Assembly: GCF_019468465.1 (NCBI RefSeq)
Contig: NZ_CP080519.1
Coordinates: 3,363,001-3,427,000, forward strand
DNA from: Amycolatopsis sp. DSM 110486
Lineage (GTDB): Bacteria > Actinomycetota > Actinomycetes > Mycobacteriales > Pseudonocardiaceae
Direction of reading: 5' to 3'
Length of the DNA: 64,000 bases
The stretch's first letter is position 1; every line of letters starts with the position of its first letter. Shown here one piece after another: positions 32,714 to 41,421 of this stretch. The position numbers and the translations under genes are program-made. The notes beneath the pieces were generated by a model. The model was not told the DNA's origin and ran no database searches. It saw only the letters and a list, made by a program, of their open reading frames with translations.

Positions 32714-34822
32714 TCAGAGCTTGTCTACGCGGACATGGTCGTCCGGACCACGCACTCCGAGCCAGACGCCATTCGCGTCAGCCGCACCGCCGAGGGTGCC
32801 CACGACGTTGCCGGACGGGTACTTCGGCTGCTTGAACCAGCCGGCCCACGTGGTGCCGTTGCGGTCGTTCTGCCACAGCGTGTAGTCGCTGGCCAGCGCG
32901 AACACCGAGACCTTGTCGCCCTGCGCCACGAGCGTGGGGCTGCTGGAGATGGTGCCGCCGATGTTCGTCCAGTCCGACCACGCGCCGCCGGCGTCGCGGG
33001 TGCGGACCCACACGCCGTCGTCCGGGGTGCGAACGGCGACCGTGGTGCCGGTCGTCGAGGTCGCGGCGCCGGGGCGGCCGTAGATCTGCGCGTCGTTGGG
33101 CGAGCCGAGCGAGGACCAGCGGCCGTCAGTGGTGCGGGTCCAGACCTTTCCGTCGGTGCCGCGGGTGTAGAGCGTGCCGTCGGCTGTCACGGACGGCGAG
33201 TCGGTGAGGTTCCCGCCGAGCCGGTGCCAGGCGCCCCAGCGCTTTCCGTCGTAGGTCAGCTGCCACACGGCGTTGTCCAGACCACGGACGTAGACGTCGA
33301 TGTTCGAGCCGTGCGCGTTGGCGGCCGGCTGGCCGAGGAACGGGCCGCCGATGACCGAGGCGCCCTTGCCGAGGCCCTGCGTCTGCAGCACGCCGAGCGG
33401 GCCACGGGTGAACGTGACGGTCTTGTCGCCGGTGCGCACCACGGCCGGGCTGGCCGAAGCGCCGCTCGCGACGCTGGTGCCGGGCACCAGGTCCGTGCCG
33501 TGCAGCTTCAGGAACGCCGTGCCGTGCGCGGGAACCGTGACGGTGTACGTGCCGGTCGCCGTGCCACGGTCGGCGCGGGCGCGCAGGTCGCGGATCGAGA
33601 CGTTGCCGGTGAGGCCGGCGTCGGCGAAGTTCAGCGTCATCTGCGTGTCCGCGTCACCGCGGTTGAGCAGCACGACCGCCCGGTCGCCGTCCTTCGACAG
33701 GCGCTTGCTGTAGGTGTCCGTGGAGCCGTTGTTGGCCACCCGGACACCCTGGATTCCGAGCTTGTCCTGGTCGACGGCGATGATCTCGGGGTTCTTCAGC
33801 GTGTCGATCATCGACTGCGGCAGCGTGCGCGGGTCGGAGCCGATGATGAGCGGGGAAGCCATTTCCGCCCACAGCACGAGCTGGGTGGTCGACTCCTCCT
33901 CGTTCATCTCGAGGGTGCCCTGCTCCGTCTTGCGCATCGGGATCAGGAAGTCGGGGTCGTTCCAGTGCCCCGGCCCGTTGGCCTCGGGGTGCGCCGCGTT
34001 GACGTCGGCGTTGCGCAGCATGTCCTTGTAGATCCCCTCGTACGGGGTTCCGAAGGCCACGTCGGTGTTGGTGCGCCACGAATCGGCCACGAGCGGGCCG
34101 AAGGTGTAGGACACGCCGGCGGTCTGGCTCGGCGTGTGCGGCACGCCCCAGTCGTCGGTCACCGGGTTGCAGATGTTCAGGATCATCTTGCGGCCCGCCT
34201 TCTGCAGGGCCGCGCTGAACTCGGTGTACGCCTTCGCCGGGTCGAGGTTGTTCGCGATGCCGCAGAGGAAGTCGACCTTGATCGCGTCGAACTTCCACGT
34301 GGCGAAGCGTTTCGTGTCCTGCTCGTAGTAGCCCTGGCTGCCCGCGGCGCAGTTCTTGCCGTCGGACGGGCCGGCGTCGGTGTAGATGCCGGCGAGCAGG
34401 CCGCGGTCGTGGATGTACTTGACCAGCGCGTCCATGCCGGAGGGGAAGCGCGCGGGGTCGGGCACGAGGTTGCCGCTCGCGTCACGCGGGTCCTTGGCGT
34501 TCCAGCCGCCGTCGATCCAGACGTACTTGTAGCCGGCCTTGGCCAGGCCGCTGGAGACGAGGTAGTCGGCGACGCCCTTCACGCCGGCCTCGGTCACGGT
34601 CGGCATGCCGAAGTAGTTGTTCCAGCCCATGTACGGCGTCTGCGCCAGACCGGAGTTGTAGTAGTCCGGGGCGCCCTGGTCGGCCGCGGTGGTCTGCTGC
34701 GGGAAGAGCGAGGCCGGGGCCGCGGAAGCGGGGGTCGCGAGCCCGAGCACGGTGGCGGCGGCCGCGGCCACCGCCGTGATCGTGAGTGCTCTGCGGGATC
34801 TGCGTGGGGAGCGCGGGAGCAT
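32714..34822 (-). CDS. Secreted GH27 alpha-galactosidase with C-terminal PLL-like beta-propeller
   Basis: A 702-residue exoenzyme. A signal peptide rich in Arg then Ala (RRSRRALTITAVAAAAA, cleavage near ASA) precedes a GH27 (beta/alpha)8 domain: TPYMGWNNYFG, the nucleophile Asp in KVDFLC and the acid/base Asp in HWNDPDFLIP. A C-terminal beta-sandwich follows to about 430. Residues about 440-700 form a propeller with repeated W-x-R/Q, T-x-DG and WSDW-type blades like the PLL lectin fold, probably for glycan binding. It should release galactose from alpha-galactosides outside the cell and heads the SDR-dgoD-DUF4380 operon. Confidence 0.92.
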   Translation of the reverse strand: MLPRSPRRSRRALTITAVAAAAATVLGLATPASAAPASLFPQQTTAADQGAPDYYNSGLAQTPYMGWNNYFGMPTVTEAGVKGVADYLVSSGLAKAGYKYVWIDGGWNAKDPRDASGNLVPDPARFPSGMDALVKYIHDRGLLAGIYTDAGPSDGKNCAAGSQGYYEQDTKRFATWKFDAIKVDFLCGIANNLDPAKAYTEFSAALQKAGRKMILNICNPVTDDWGVPHTPSQTAGVSYTFGPLVADSWRTNTDVAFGTPYEGIYKDMLRNADVNAAHPEANGPGHWNDPDFLIPMRKTEQGTLEMNEEESTTQLVLWAEMASPLIIGSDPRTLPQSMIDTLKNPEIIAVDQDKLGIQGVRVANNGSTDTYSKRLSKDGDRAVVLLNRGDADTQMTLNFADAGLTGNVSIRDLRARADRGTATGTYTVTVPAHGTAFLKLHGTDLVPGTSVASGASASPAVVRTGDKTVTFTRGPLGVLQTQGLGKGASVIGGPFLGQPAANAHGSNIDVYVRGLDNAVWQLTYDGKRWGAWHRLGGNLTDSPSVTADGTLYTRGTDGKVWTRTTDGRWSSLGSPNDAQIYGRPGAATSTTGTTVAVRTPDDGVWVRTRDAGGAWSDWTNIGGTISSSPTLVAQGDKVSVFALASDYTLWQNDRNGTTWAGWFKQPKYPSGNVVGTLGGAADANGVWLGVRGPDDHVRVDKL

Positions 34823-34886
34823 TGTGGCGACACCTTTCGTCGTCGAAACAGCGCCGAAGGGGGCCGTGATCTTCCGGCCCGCGAGC

Positions 34887-34952
34887 AGCATGCCGGGGCC
34901 GCGGAGGTCGCGTCAAGAATAAATCCTAAATTAAGATTTCACGCGGTATGCT
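34887..34952. promoter_or_regulatory. Divergent GH27/kinase control region with 13-bp operator
   Basis: The operator TCCTAAATTAAGA (34924-34936) is an 11-of-12 palindrome about a central A. For the plus strand it overlaps the -35 position of TATGCT (34947-34952), which lies 7 nt before the kinase ATG (leaderless). For the minus strand it stands just upstream of TTGACG (34916-34911), 18 bp from CATGCT (34892-34887). The same motif and geometry occur at 42827-42839. Confidence 0.7.
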
Positions 34953-34959
34953 TCCCGCG

Positions 34960-35904
34960 ATGAACGACATCGAAGTCCTCACCCTGGGCGAAGCGATGCG
35001 GCTGCTGCTCGCGGAACCCGGCGTCGCGCTGCGGCGCGCGCACACCTTCCAGGCTTCCGTGGCCGGGGCCGAAGCCAACGTGTCGGTCGGCCTCGCGCGT
35101 CTTGGCCACCGCGTGCGCTGGCTCAGCCGCGTCGGCGACGACTCGTCCGGCGCGGCCGTGCTGAGCGCGCTGCGGGCCGAGGGCGTGGACGTCTCGGGCG
35201 TCGAGGTGGACCCGGCCGGGTTCACGGGACTGCTGCTGCGCGACGACACCCCGGGCCGCGGCATCGACGTGCAGTACCACCGCGCGGGTTCGGCGGCGTG
35301 CTCGCTCTCCGCCGACTACGTCCGGGCCGCGGGCCTCGGTGGTGCGCGGCTCGTGCTGGTCTCGGGGATCACGGCGATGCTGTCGCTGTCCGCGCGCGAC
35401 GCCGTGCTGGCCTTGTTCGAGCTGGCGCGCGCGGAGGGGGCGACGATCGCGTTCGACCCCAACGTGCGGCTCAAGCTCGCGTCGCCGGCGCAGTGGCGCG
35501 AGACCGTGGGACCGCTGCTGCACCAGGCGGATCTGGTGTTCGCCGGTGAAGACGAGCTGGAACTGCTCGACGCGACGGCGCCCGAGCTGATCGCCAAGGG
35601 CGTCGGCACTGTTGTGGTGAAGCAGCGCGACAAGGTGGCGCGCGCGGTCACGGCCGAGTACGAGTGGAGCCAGGAAACCCTGGTCACGCACGTCGTCGAC
35701 CCGGTGGGCGCGGGCGACGCGCTCACGTCCGGCTACCTGTCGTCCTGGCTGCGCGGCGGTTCGCCCGCCGAGGCGCTGCTGGCCGGTGCGGTGTCGGCGG
35801 CGCTGGTCGTCGGCACGCGGACGGATCTGGAAGGACTGCCCGACCGGGCCGAACTGGCCCGCACGAGCGCCGCCCTCGGTGGCGGCGAGGAGGTACACCG
35901 ATGA
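34960..35904 (+). CDS. PfkB-family sugar-acid kinase (2-keto-3-deoxygluconate/galactonate kinase type)
   Basis: A 314-residue ribokinase-fold enzyme. GEAMRLLLAEPG, GAEANVSVGLARLG (about 36-49) and the C-terminal DPVGAGDALTSGYL anion hole with catalytic Asp (about 245) are intact. It should phosphorylate 2-keto-3-deoxygalactonate with ATP. ATG 34960 is selected because a TATGCT -10 element ends 7 nt before it; an in-frame ATG at 34948 lies inside that element. The stop overlaps the aldolase ATG. Confidence 0.9.
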   Translation: MNDIEVLTLGEAMRLLLAEPGVALRRAHTFQASVAGAEANVSVGLARLGHRVRWLSRVGDDSSGAAVLSALRAEGVDVSGVEVDPAGFTGLLLRDDTPGRGIDVQYHRAGSAACSLSADYVRAAGLGGARLVLVSGITAMLSLSARDAVLALFELARAEGATIAFDPNVRLKLASPAQWRETVGPLLHQADLVFAGEDELELLDATAPELIAKGVGTVVVKQRDKVARAVTAEYEWSQETLVTHVVDPVGAGDALTSGYLSSWLRGGSPAEALLAGAVSAALVVGTRTDLEGLPDRAELARTSAALGGGEEVHR

Positions 35905-36515
35905 GCTACCGCTGGGAGATCACGCACGCGGCCCTGCGCCAGGGAGTGGTGGGCATCGTGCGGACCGCGGATGCCGCGTCCGCCGTGGTCGCCGCTCGTG
36001 CGGCCTTGGACGCGGGCCTGCGGTCGATCGAGGTCCCGCTCACCAACTCCGGTGCACTGGCGGCGATCGAGGAGCTCACTGCCGCGTACCCCGACGCCAC
36101 GATCGGGGCGGGCACGGTGCTCGACGAGGCCTCGGCCGTGCTCGCGATCCGCGCGGGGGCGCGGTTCCTGGTGTCGCCCAACGTCGAGGCCGCCGTGATC
36201 CGCACCGGTCACCGGTACGGCGCGGCCGCGTTCCCGGGCGCGGGTTCCGTCACGGAAATCGTGCGGGCGCTCGAAGAAGGCGCCGACGCGGTGAAGGTCT
36301 TCCCGGCCACTGCGCTGGGCCCGCGGTGGGTCAAGGACGTGCGCGCGGCGCTGCCCCAGGCGCCGCTCGTGCCGACGGGTGGAATCGCTCCCGAGGACGT
36401 GCCAGAGTGGCTCGCGGCGGGCGCGGTCGCGGTCGGCATGGGTTCGGCGCTCACGCGCGGGACCGCCGAGGACATCCGCGCCCGGGTGGCCGCGATGGTG
36501 AGGGAGGGCTCGTGA
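35901..36515 (+). CDS. KDPG/KDPGal-type aldolase
   Basis: A 204-residue class I aldolase of the Eda/DgoA family. The Glu of the active site is in RSIEVPLTNS (about 38), and the Schiff-base Lys in GADAVKVFPATALGPRWVKD (about 130); TIGAGTVLD and VPTGGI are also conserved. It cleaves 2-keto-3-deoxy-6-phosphogalactonate to pyruvate and glyceraldehyde 3-phosphate. ATGA overlap with the kinase and an AGGAGGT ribosome-binding site just before. Confidence 0.93.
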   Translation: MSYRWEITHAALRQGVVGIVRTADAASAVVAARAALDAGLRSIEVPLTNSGALAAIEELTAAYPDATIGAGTVLDEASAVLAIRAGARFLVSPNVEAAVIRTGHRYGAAAFPGAGSVTEIVRALEEGADAVKVFPATALGPRWVKDVRAALPQAPLVPTGGIAPEDVPEWLAAGAVAVGMGSALTRGTAEDIRARVAAMVREGS

Positions 36516-37516
36516 CGGACGTCGTACTGGTCGGCTGCTACACCGCCGAGATGGGCGGGAAGGGCGGCGGGATCTCCACGTTCCGCCGCGATTCCGCCGG
36601 TCTTGTTCTCGACTCCACGCTGGAGCTGCGGTCGCCGTCGTGGCTGGTCAAGCACCCGACGTTGCCGGTGCTGTACACGACCAACGAGACCGACTCCGGC
36701 GCCGTCTCGTCAGTGTCGCTTGTGGACGGTGCGCTGACCGTGCTGGATTCCGAGGTGCCGAGCGGCGGCGCGCACCCGTGCCACCTCGCGGTGACACCGG
36801 ACGGCCGGTTCCTGTTGTGCGCCAACTACACCGGGGGCAGTCTCGCGGTGTTCGGGCTGTCGGCCGAAGGGCGGATCACGGGCCGGACGGATCTGGTGCA
36901 GCACAGTGGGACCGGGCCGAACGAGGTGCGCCAGGAAGCCGCTCACGTCCACATGGCGGTGCCGAGCGCCGACGGGTCCATCGTGAGTGCCGTCGACCTG
37001 GGGACGGACGAGATCCGCAGCTACACGCTGTCCGATGCCGGTGAGCTGACGCCGCTCGCCGTGTCGAAGCTACCGGCGGGCAGTGGTCCGCGGCAGCTCG
37101 TGCGGATTCCGGGCTCTGACCTGGCCTACGTGGCCTGTGAGCTGTCCAGTGCGGTGCTGACGGTCCGGGAGACGTCGCCGGGCGCGTTCGAGGTGGTCTC
37201 TTCTACACCGGCCACGCACGGTGCGCTTGAGGGCGAGAACATCGTGGCGCACCTGGAGATCCTGGACTCGGGCGTGTACCTGTCGAACCGTGGCGCGGAC
37301 TGCGTCACGTCGTTCTCCGGCTCTCCGCTCGCGGCCGTCGCGGACCAGGCTTGTGGTGCGCACCCTCGGCACTTCGCCGTGGTGGACGGGGTTTGTTACG
37401 TCGCGGCGCAGTTCGACGACGTGCTGACCGCGTTCCCGCTCGACGAGCTGGGCAAGGCCGAGGTCGTGAAGATCCCGACGGGGTCGCCGAGCTTCGTGCT
37501 GCCGCTGAGTTTCTGA
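36512..37516 (+). CDS. Lactonase family protein (7-bladed beta-propeller)
   Basis: A 334-residue protein of the 6-phosphogluconolactonase/YbhE propeller family, starting at a GTG that overlaps the aldolase stop (GTGA). GCYTAEMGGKGGGISTF, NYTGGSLAVF, HVHMAVPS and GPRQLVRIPG blocks recur about every 45-50 residues as blades. In this operon it most likely hydrolyses galactonolactone (or its phosphate) before DgoD acts. Ends at a strong bidirectional terminator. Confidence 0.88.
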   Translation: MTDVVLVGCYTAEMGGKGGGISTFRRDSAGLVLDSTLELRSPSWLVKHPTLPVLYTTNETDSGAVSSVSLVDGALTVLDSEVPSGGAHPCHLAVTPDGRFLLCANYTGGSLAVFGLSAEGRITGRTDLVQHSGTGPNEVRQEAAHVHMAVPSADGSIVSAVDLGTDEIRSYTLSDAGELTPLAVSKLPAGSGPRQLVRIPGSDLAYVACELSSAVLTVRETSPGAFEVVSSTPATHGALEGENIVAHLEILDSGVYLSNRGADCVTSFSGSPLAAVADQACGAHPRHFAVVDGVCYVAAQFDDVLTAFPLDELGKAEVVKIPTGSPSFVLPLSF

Positions 37517-37527
37517 TCGGACGCGGA

Positions 37528-37565
37528 AAACGCCCTGCCGGCCCAGTCAAGCCGGCAGGGCGTTT
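37528..37565. terminator. Bidirectional terminator between convergent galactose operons
   Basis: AAACGCCCTGCCGGC (37528-37542) and GCCGGCAGGGCGTTT (37551-37565) form a perfect 15-bp stem with an 8-nt loop, flanked by A-runs and T-runs so that it works on both strands. It separates the lactonase and GH36 stops. Confidence 0.92.
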
Positions 37566-37573
37566 CGCTGTGT

Positions 37574-39628
37574 TCAGACCTGGATGAGGACGAACACGTC
37601 TGCGTCGTGCTGCGCGGTCCACTCGACGGGCAGACCCACGTGCACGAGGTGCGCACCGGAGTACTCCACGCCGGCCTCGTCGCGGTAGGTGGCGGCCGCG
37701 TCGAGCCCGCACAGCTTGATGCGCGACGAACGGCCCGGCACGAGCGGCGTGCCCGCCAGCTGCCCGGTGCTCCAGGCGAGCACCACGGTCTGGTCGCCGA
37801 GCGTGTACTGGCTGGCCGCCGTGGGTGCCGCAGGTCCGGAAAGGATGCGGCACCGTCCGGTGTGGAGGATCGGCCGCAACTCCTTGTACCGCTCGATCAA
37901 CTCCGCGGCTTCCGACCGCTGGTCGGCATTCCAGTGCGACAGGTCGGCCCCGATGCCCAGCACGCCCGCCATCGCGAGCACGAACCGGAACCGCAGCGAG
38001 CGCGGCCGCGGGTCGAACACGCCGGGTGCGTCGGTGACCCACGAGCTCATCAGGTGCGGCGCGTGCATCAGCAGGAACCCGTCCTGGATCCGCAGCCGGT
38101 CCAGCGGCGCGGTGTTGTCGCTGGGCCACACGACATCGCTGCGCGACACCGTCGCCAGGTCCGTGCGGCCACCGCCGCCGGCGCACGACTCGACGATGAG
38201 GTCGGGGTACGTCGTGCGCAAGTGGTCGAGCAGCCGGTGGTAGTTGGCGACGTGCTCGGCGTCGAGGTCCGCCGCCGGCGCGCCGGGTCGGCCGCGTTCG
38301 GTCGGCGGGCGGTTCATGTCCCACTTGAGATAGGAGATCGGGTACGCGGTGAGCAGCTCGTCGAGCACTCCGCGCACGTATTCGAACACCTCGGTCTTGC
38401 CGAGGTCGAGCAGGAGCTGGTTGCGGATCAGCGTCGCGGGGCGGCCGTCGAGGCGGTAGACCCAGTCGGGGTGTTCCGCGTAGAGCTTCGACTTCGGGCT
38501 GATCGCCTCGGGCTCCACCCACAGGCCGAAGTCCAGGCCCAGCGCGCGCACGGAGTCGACGAACGCGCCGAAGCCGCCCTCGAACGACGACTGCTCCGGC
38601 GTCCAGTCGCCCAGGCCGCCGGTGTCGTCGTCGCGGCCGACGAACCAGCCGTCGTCCACCACGAACAGCTCCACGCCCAGGTCCGCGGCCTGCTTGGCGA
38701 GGTCGAGCTGCCGCGCGCCGTTGACCTCGAAACCGGTGGCTTCCCAGGAGTTGTAGAGCACCGGCCGGCGCTTCTCGAGCCGCGGCCCGGCAAGCTTGCG
38801 CGAGTACGCGTGCCACACGTCGGCCAGCCCGGCGAGGCCGTCCACACTGGACGCCAGTGCCAGCTCCGGAGTGGACAGTTCGGCACCGGGCTGGAGCAGG
38901 ATCGGGCCGGGATTGGCCAGCCGGCCCGCGCGCACGCGCGTGAGCCCACTCGGCTCGATCTCGGCGTCGAGCTCCCACGAACCCGACCAGGCCAGGGAAA
39001 CGCCGTACGCGGGACCGTCTGGCGAGCCCGCGTCCTGCACCGCGAGCCACGGCACGTACTGGTGACCCGGCACGCCGAAGCGGCTCTCCATGCGAAATCC
39101 GCCCGCTTCGAGCACGGTCGAGCGGCGCGTGAACTCCTGCGCCCACTGCCCGGTCAGGTAGGTCAGCCGCGCGCCGTCAGGCCCGGTCGGCACGCACACG
39201 CCCGCCGAACCGAGCCGGTCGACCTCGATGGCCGCGCCGCCGGTGTTCGTGAACTCGACCCACCGGCACAGCACATCGGTACCCGGTTCCGCGCGGTAAC
39301 ACTGCACCGCCCGCAGCCCGGTCACCTCGTCGACAAAAGCCAGCCGCAGCAACGTTTCCGTGGACTCGTCGGCGTCGAAGCGCCACCACGAATCCCCCGC
39401 CACGACGAGGTCCGCGCCCGAGAACGGTCGCAGCCCGCGCGGCGCGTACTCCACCGGAGCCGCGTCCGCGTCGGTGATGAAGTGCACGTCACCGCGGTTG
39501 GCCAGCGGCGACGGACCACGCTCGACGCCGCGCGGACCCCACGCGACGAGCTCCAGCCACCGGTTACCCGGCTCCAGCGTGACGGTGTACGAAGTGGACT
39601 CGAGTTCGAGCGTCCACTGTTGGTTCAC
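37574..39628 (-). CDS. GH36 alpha-galactosidase (cytoplasmic)
   Basis: A 684-residue enzyme from a GTG overlapping the permease stop (GTGA). The N-terminal beta-supersandwich is followed by the catalytic barrel: VLYNSWEATGFEV (about 305), LFVVDDGWFVGRDDD (about 330), nucleophile Asp in YLKWDMNRP (about 440), ESCAGGGGRTD (about 485) and acid/base region WPSDNTAPLDRL (about 510). There is no signal peptide, so it hydrolyses imported alpha-galactosides such as melibiose or raffinose. Together with the secreted GH27 it gives the locus two levels of hydrolysis. Confidence 0.93.
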   Translation of the reverse strand: MNQQWTLELESTSYTVTLEPGNRWLELVAWGPRGVERGPSPLANRGDVHFITDADAAPVEYAPRGLRPFSGADLVVAGDSWWRFDADESTETLLRLAFVDEVTGLRAVQCYRAEPGTDVLCRWVEFTNTGGAAIEVDRLGSAGVCVPTGPDGARLTYLTGQWAQEFTRRSTVLEAGGFRMESRFGVPGHQYVPWLAVQDAGSPDGPAYGVSLAWSGSWELDAEIEPSGLTRVRAGRLANPGPILLQPGAELSTPELALASSVDGLAGLADVWHAYSRKLAGPRLEKRRPVLYNSWEATGFEVNGARQLDLAKQAADLGVELFVVDDGWFVGRDDDTGGLGDWTPEQSSFEGGFGAFVDSVRALGLDFGLWVEPEAISPKSKLYAEHPDWVYRLDGRPATLIRNQLLLDLGKTEVFEYVRGVLDELLTAYPISYLKWDMNRPPTERGRPGAPAADLDAEHVANYHRLLDHLRTTYPDLIVESCAGGGGRTDLATVSRSDVVWPSDNTAPLDRLRIQDGFLLMHAPHLMSSWVTDAPGVFDPRPRSLRFRFVLAMAGVLGIGADLSHWNADQRSEAAELIERYKELRPILHTGRCRILSGPAAPTAASQYTLGDQTVVLAWSTGQLAGTPLVPGRSSRIKLCGLDAAATYRDEAGVEYSGAHLVHVGLPVEWTAQHDADVFVLIQV

Positions 39629-40518
39629 TTGATCGCCCCGATCGCGAGCCCGGAGATGAAGTGCTTCTGGAACCGCAGGAACACGGCCACGGTCGGCACT
39701 GCGGCGATCACCGAACCCGCCGCGATCACGTTCCAGTTGGACACGTACTGGCCCTGCAGGCCGAGCAACGCCGGCGTCACCGGCATCACGGTTTCGGTGC
39801 GCAGCACGGTGATCGACCACAGCAGGTCGTTGAACGTCCAGGTGAACGCCAGCGCGCCGAGCGCCGCCAGCGCCGGACGCGTCATCGGCAGGATGATGCG
39901 CCAGAAGATGGTGATCGGCCCGGCGCCGTCGATCAGCGCCGCCTGCTGGATCTCGTCCGGGATGGACCGCATGAAACCCTGCAGCACGAACGTGTAGAAG
40001 CCTAGCCCGAAGCCGACCTGCACGATGATCAGCGCGGTGAGCGTGTCGTAGATACCGAGCAGCTCGGACAGCTTCGACACCGGCACCAGCAGGATCTGCG
40101 GCGGCAGCAGATTGCCCGACAGCATCACGAGGATGATCGTGCGCCGGAACGGGATCTGGAACCGGCTCAGCGCGAACGCCGCGGCCGACGCGAGCAGCAG
40201 CGACAGCAGCACGGTCGGGATCGTGACGATGAAGCTGTTGAGCATCGCGTGGCCACCGCCGCCGACGCCCCACGCCTCACCGAACGAGCTGAGGTCGAAC
40301 GAGTGCGGCAGCGCGCCGAGGCCGTTGCTCGCGATGTCCGAAAAGGACCGGACGCTGGTCGTGATGACCAGCACGATCGGTAGCAGCCACAGGACGGACA
40401 GGCCGCCGGCCAGCAGGTGGAAGCCGAACGTGCGGCGTGCGCGCTGGTGGTTGGGCTTGGCAGGAACTCGTTCCTCCGGCGCGGCAGGGGGTGCCGGCCG
40501 GGTCGTGGTCACGCTCAC
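39625..40518 (-). CDS. Sugar ABC transporter permease 2 (MalG/CUT1 type)
   Basis: A 297-residue permease starting at a GTG overlapping the previous stop (GTGA). Six membrane segments follow a polar N-terminal tail; the EAA loop is EIQQAALIDGAGPITIFWRI in the usual CUT1 place near residue 210. Partner of the permease encoded immediately upstream; no ATPase gene is in the locus, so a shared MsiK-type ATPase elsewhere in the genome is expected. Confidence 0.92.
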   Translation of the reverse strand: MSVTTTRPAPPAAPEERVPAKPNHQRARRTFGFHLLAGGLSVLWLLPIVLVITTSVRSFSDIASNGLGALPHSFDLSSFGEAWGVGGGGHAMLNSFIVTIPTVLLSLLLASAAAFALSRFQIPFRRTIILVMLSGNLLPPQILLVPVSKLSELLGIYDTLTALIIVQVGFGLGFYTFVLQGFMRSIPDEIQQAALIDGAGPITIFWRIILPMTRPALAALGALAFTWTFNDLLWSITVLRTETVMPVTPALLGLQGQYVSNWNVIAAGSVIAAVPTVAVFLRFQKHFISGLAIGAIK

Positions 40519-41420
40519 TGGTCCTCCCGGAACGCTCGCACGAGGTAGGTCACGATCACACCGAAGGCGAGGACGAAGATCACCACGGCCAGTGCGGACG
40601 CGTAACCGAGCCGCAGCGACTGGAACGCGGTCGAGTACATGTAGGTGCTCAGCAGCTCGGACGAGTGGTACGGCCCGCCCTTCGTCATCGACCACACCAC
40701 GTCGAACGACCGCAGCGAGTCGATGATGATCACCGACAGGACCACGGAGTTGACGCTGCGCAGCTGCGGCCACGTCACGTGGCGGAACTGCTGCCACCCC
40801 GTGGCACCGTCCAATTTGGCCGCCTCGTACAGCGCGGGGTCGATGCCCTTGAGGCCGGCCAGGTACAGCACCATCACGTAACCGAGCTGGCGCCACAACG
40901 CCGGCACGAGCACCGCGTAAAGCGCGGTGTCGGGATCGGCGAGCCACGAGTGTTTCCAGCTGTCCAGACCGATCGCGCCGAGGACGTTGTTGAACACGCC
41001 GTCCGGCTGGTAGATCGCCTGCCAGATCAGAGCCGTGGCGACGAGCGAGAACACCACGGGCGTGAACAGCGCGGCCCGGTAGAACCCGACGCCCTTGCGC
41101 TCGCGGTTGAGCAGCATGGCGAGCCCGAGCCCGCCCGCAGCCGACAACCCGCCGAACAGCACGATCCAGATCACCGTGTCGAGCGCGGCCGTGCCGAAGA
41201 TGTCATCGGACAACATCTCGGCGTAGTTGTCGAGCCCCACGAACGTCGGCGCGGAGACCCCGTCCCAGTTGGTCAGCGACAGGTAGAACCCCTGCAGCGC
41301 CGGCCAGAAGACCCAGAAGCCCTCGACGGCCACGGGCACGAGCACGAACAGGAGCAGCGTCGGCGGCACGCGGCGGACCGCGCGCCGTCGACGCTTCACC
41401 GGGGCAGCGAGCACCGCCAT
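40515..41420 (-). CDS. Sugar ABC transporter permease 1 (MalF/CUT1 type)
   Basis: A 301-residue permease with six predicted membrane segments. NWDGVSAPTFVGLDNYAEML is the typical first-loop motif, and YEAAKLDGATGWQQFRHVTWP is the EAA loop near residue 200. The ATG follows the binding-protein stop by one base. Carries alpha-galactosides across the cytoplasmic membrane with the second permease. Confidence 0.93.
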   Translation of the reverse strand: MAVLAAPVKRRRRAVRRVPPTLLLFVLVPVAVEGFWVFWPALQGFYLSLTNWDGVSAPTFVGLDNYAEMLSDDIFGTAALDTVIWIVLFGGLSAAGGLGLAMLLNRERKGVGFYRAALFTPVVFSLVATALIWQAIYQPDGVFNNVLGAIGLDSWKHSWLADPDTALYAVLVPALWRQLGYVMVLYLAGLKGIDPALYEAAKLDGATGWQQFRHVTWPQLRSVNSVVLSVIIIDSLRSFDVVWSMTKGGPYHSSELLSTYMYSTAFQSLRLGYASALAVVIFVLAFGVIVTYLVRAFREDQ

Positions 41421-41421
41421 G

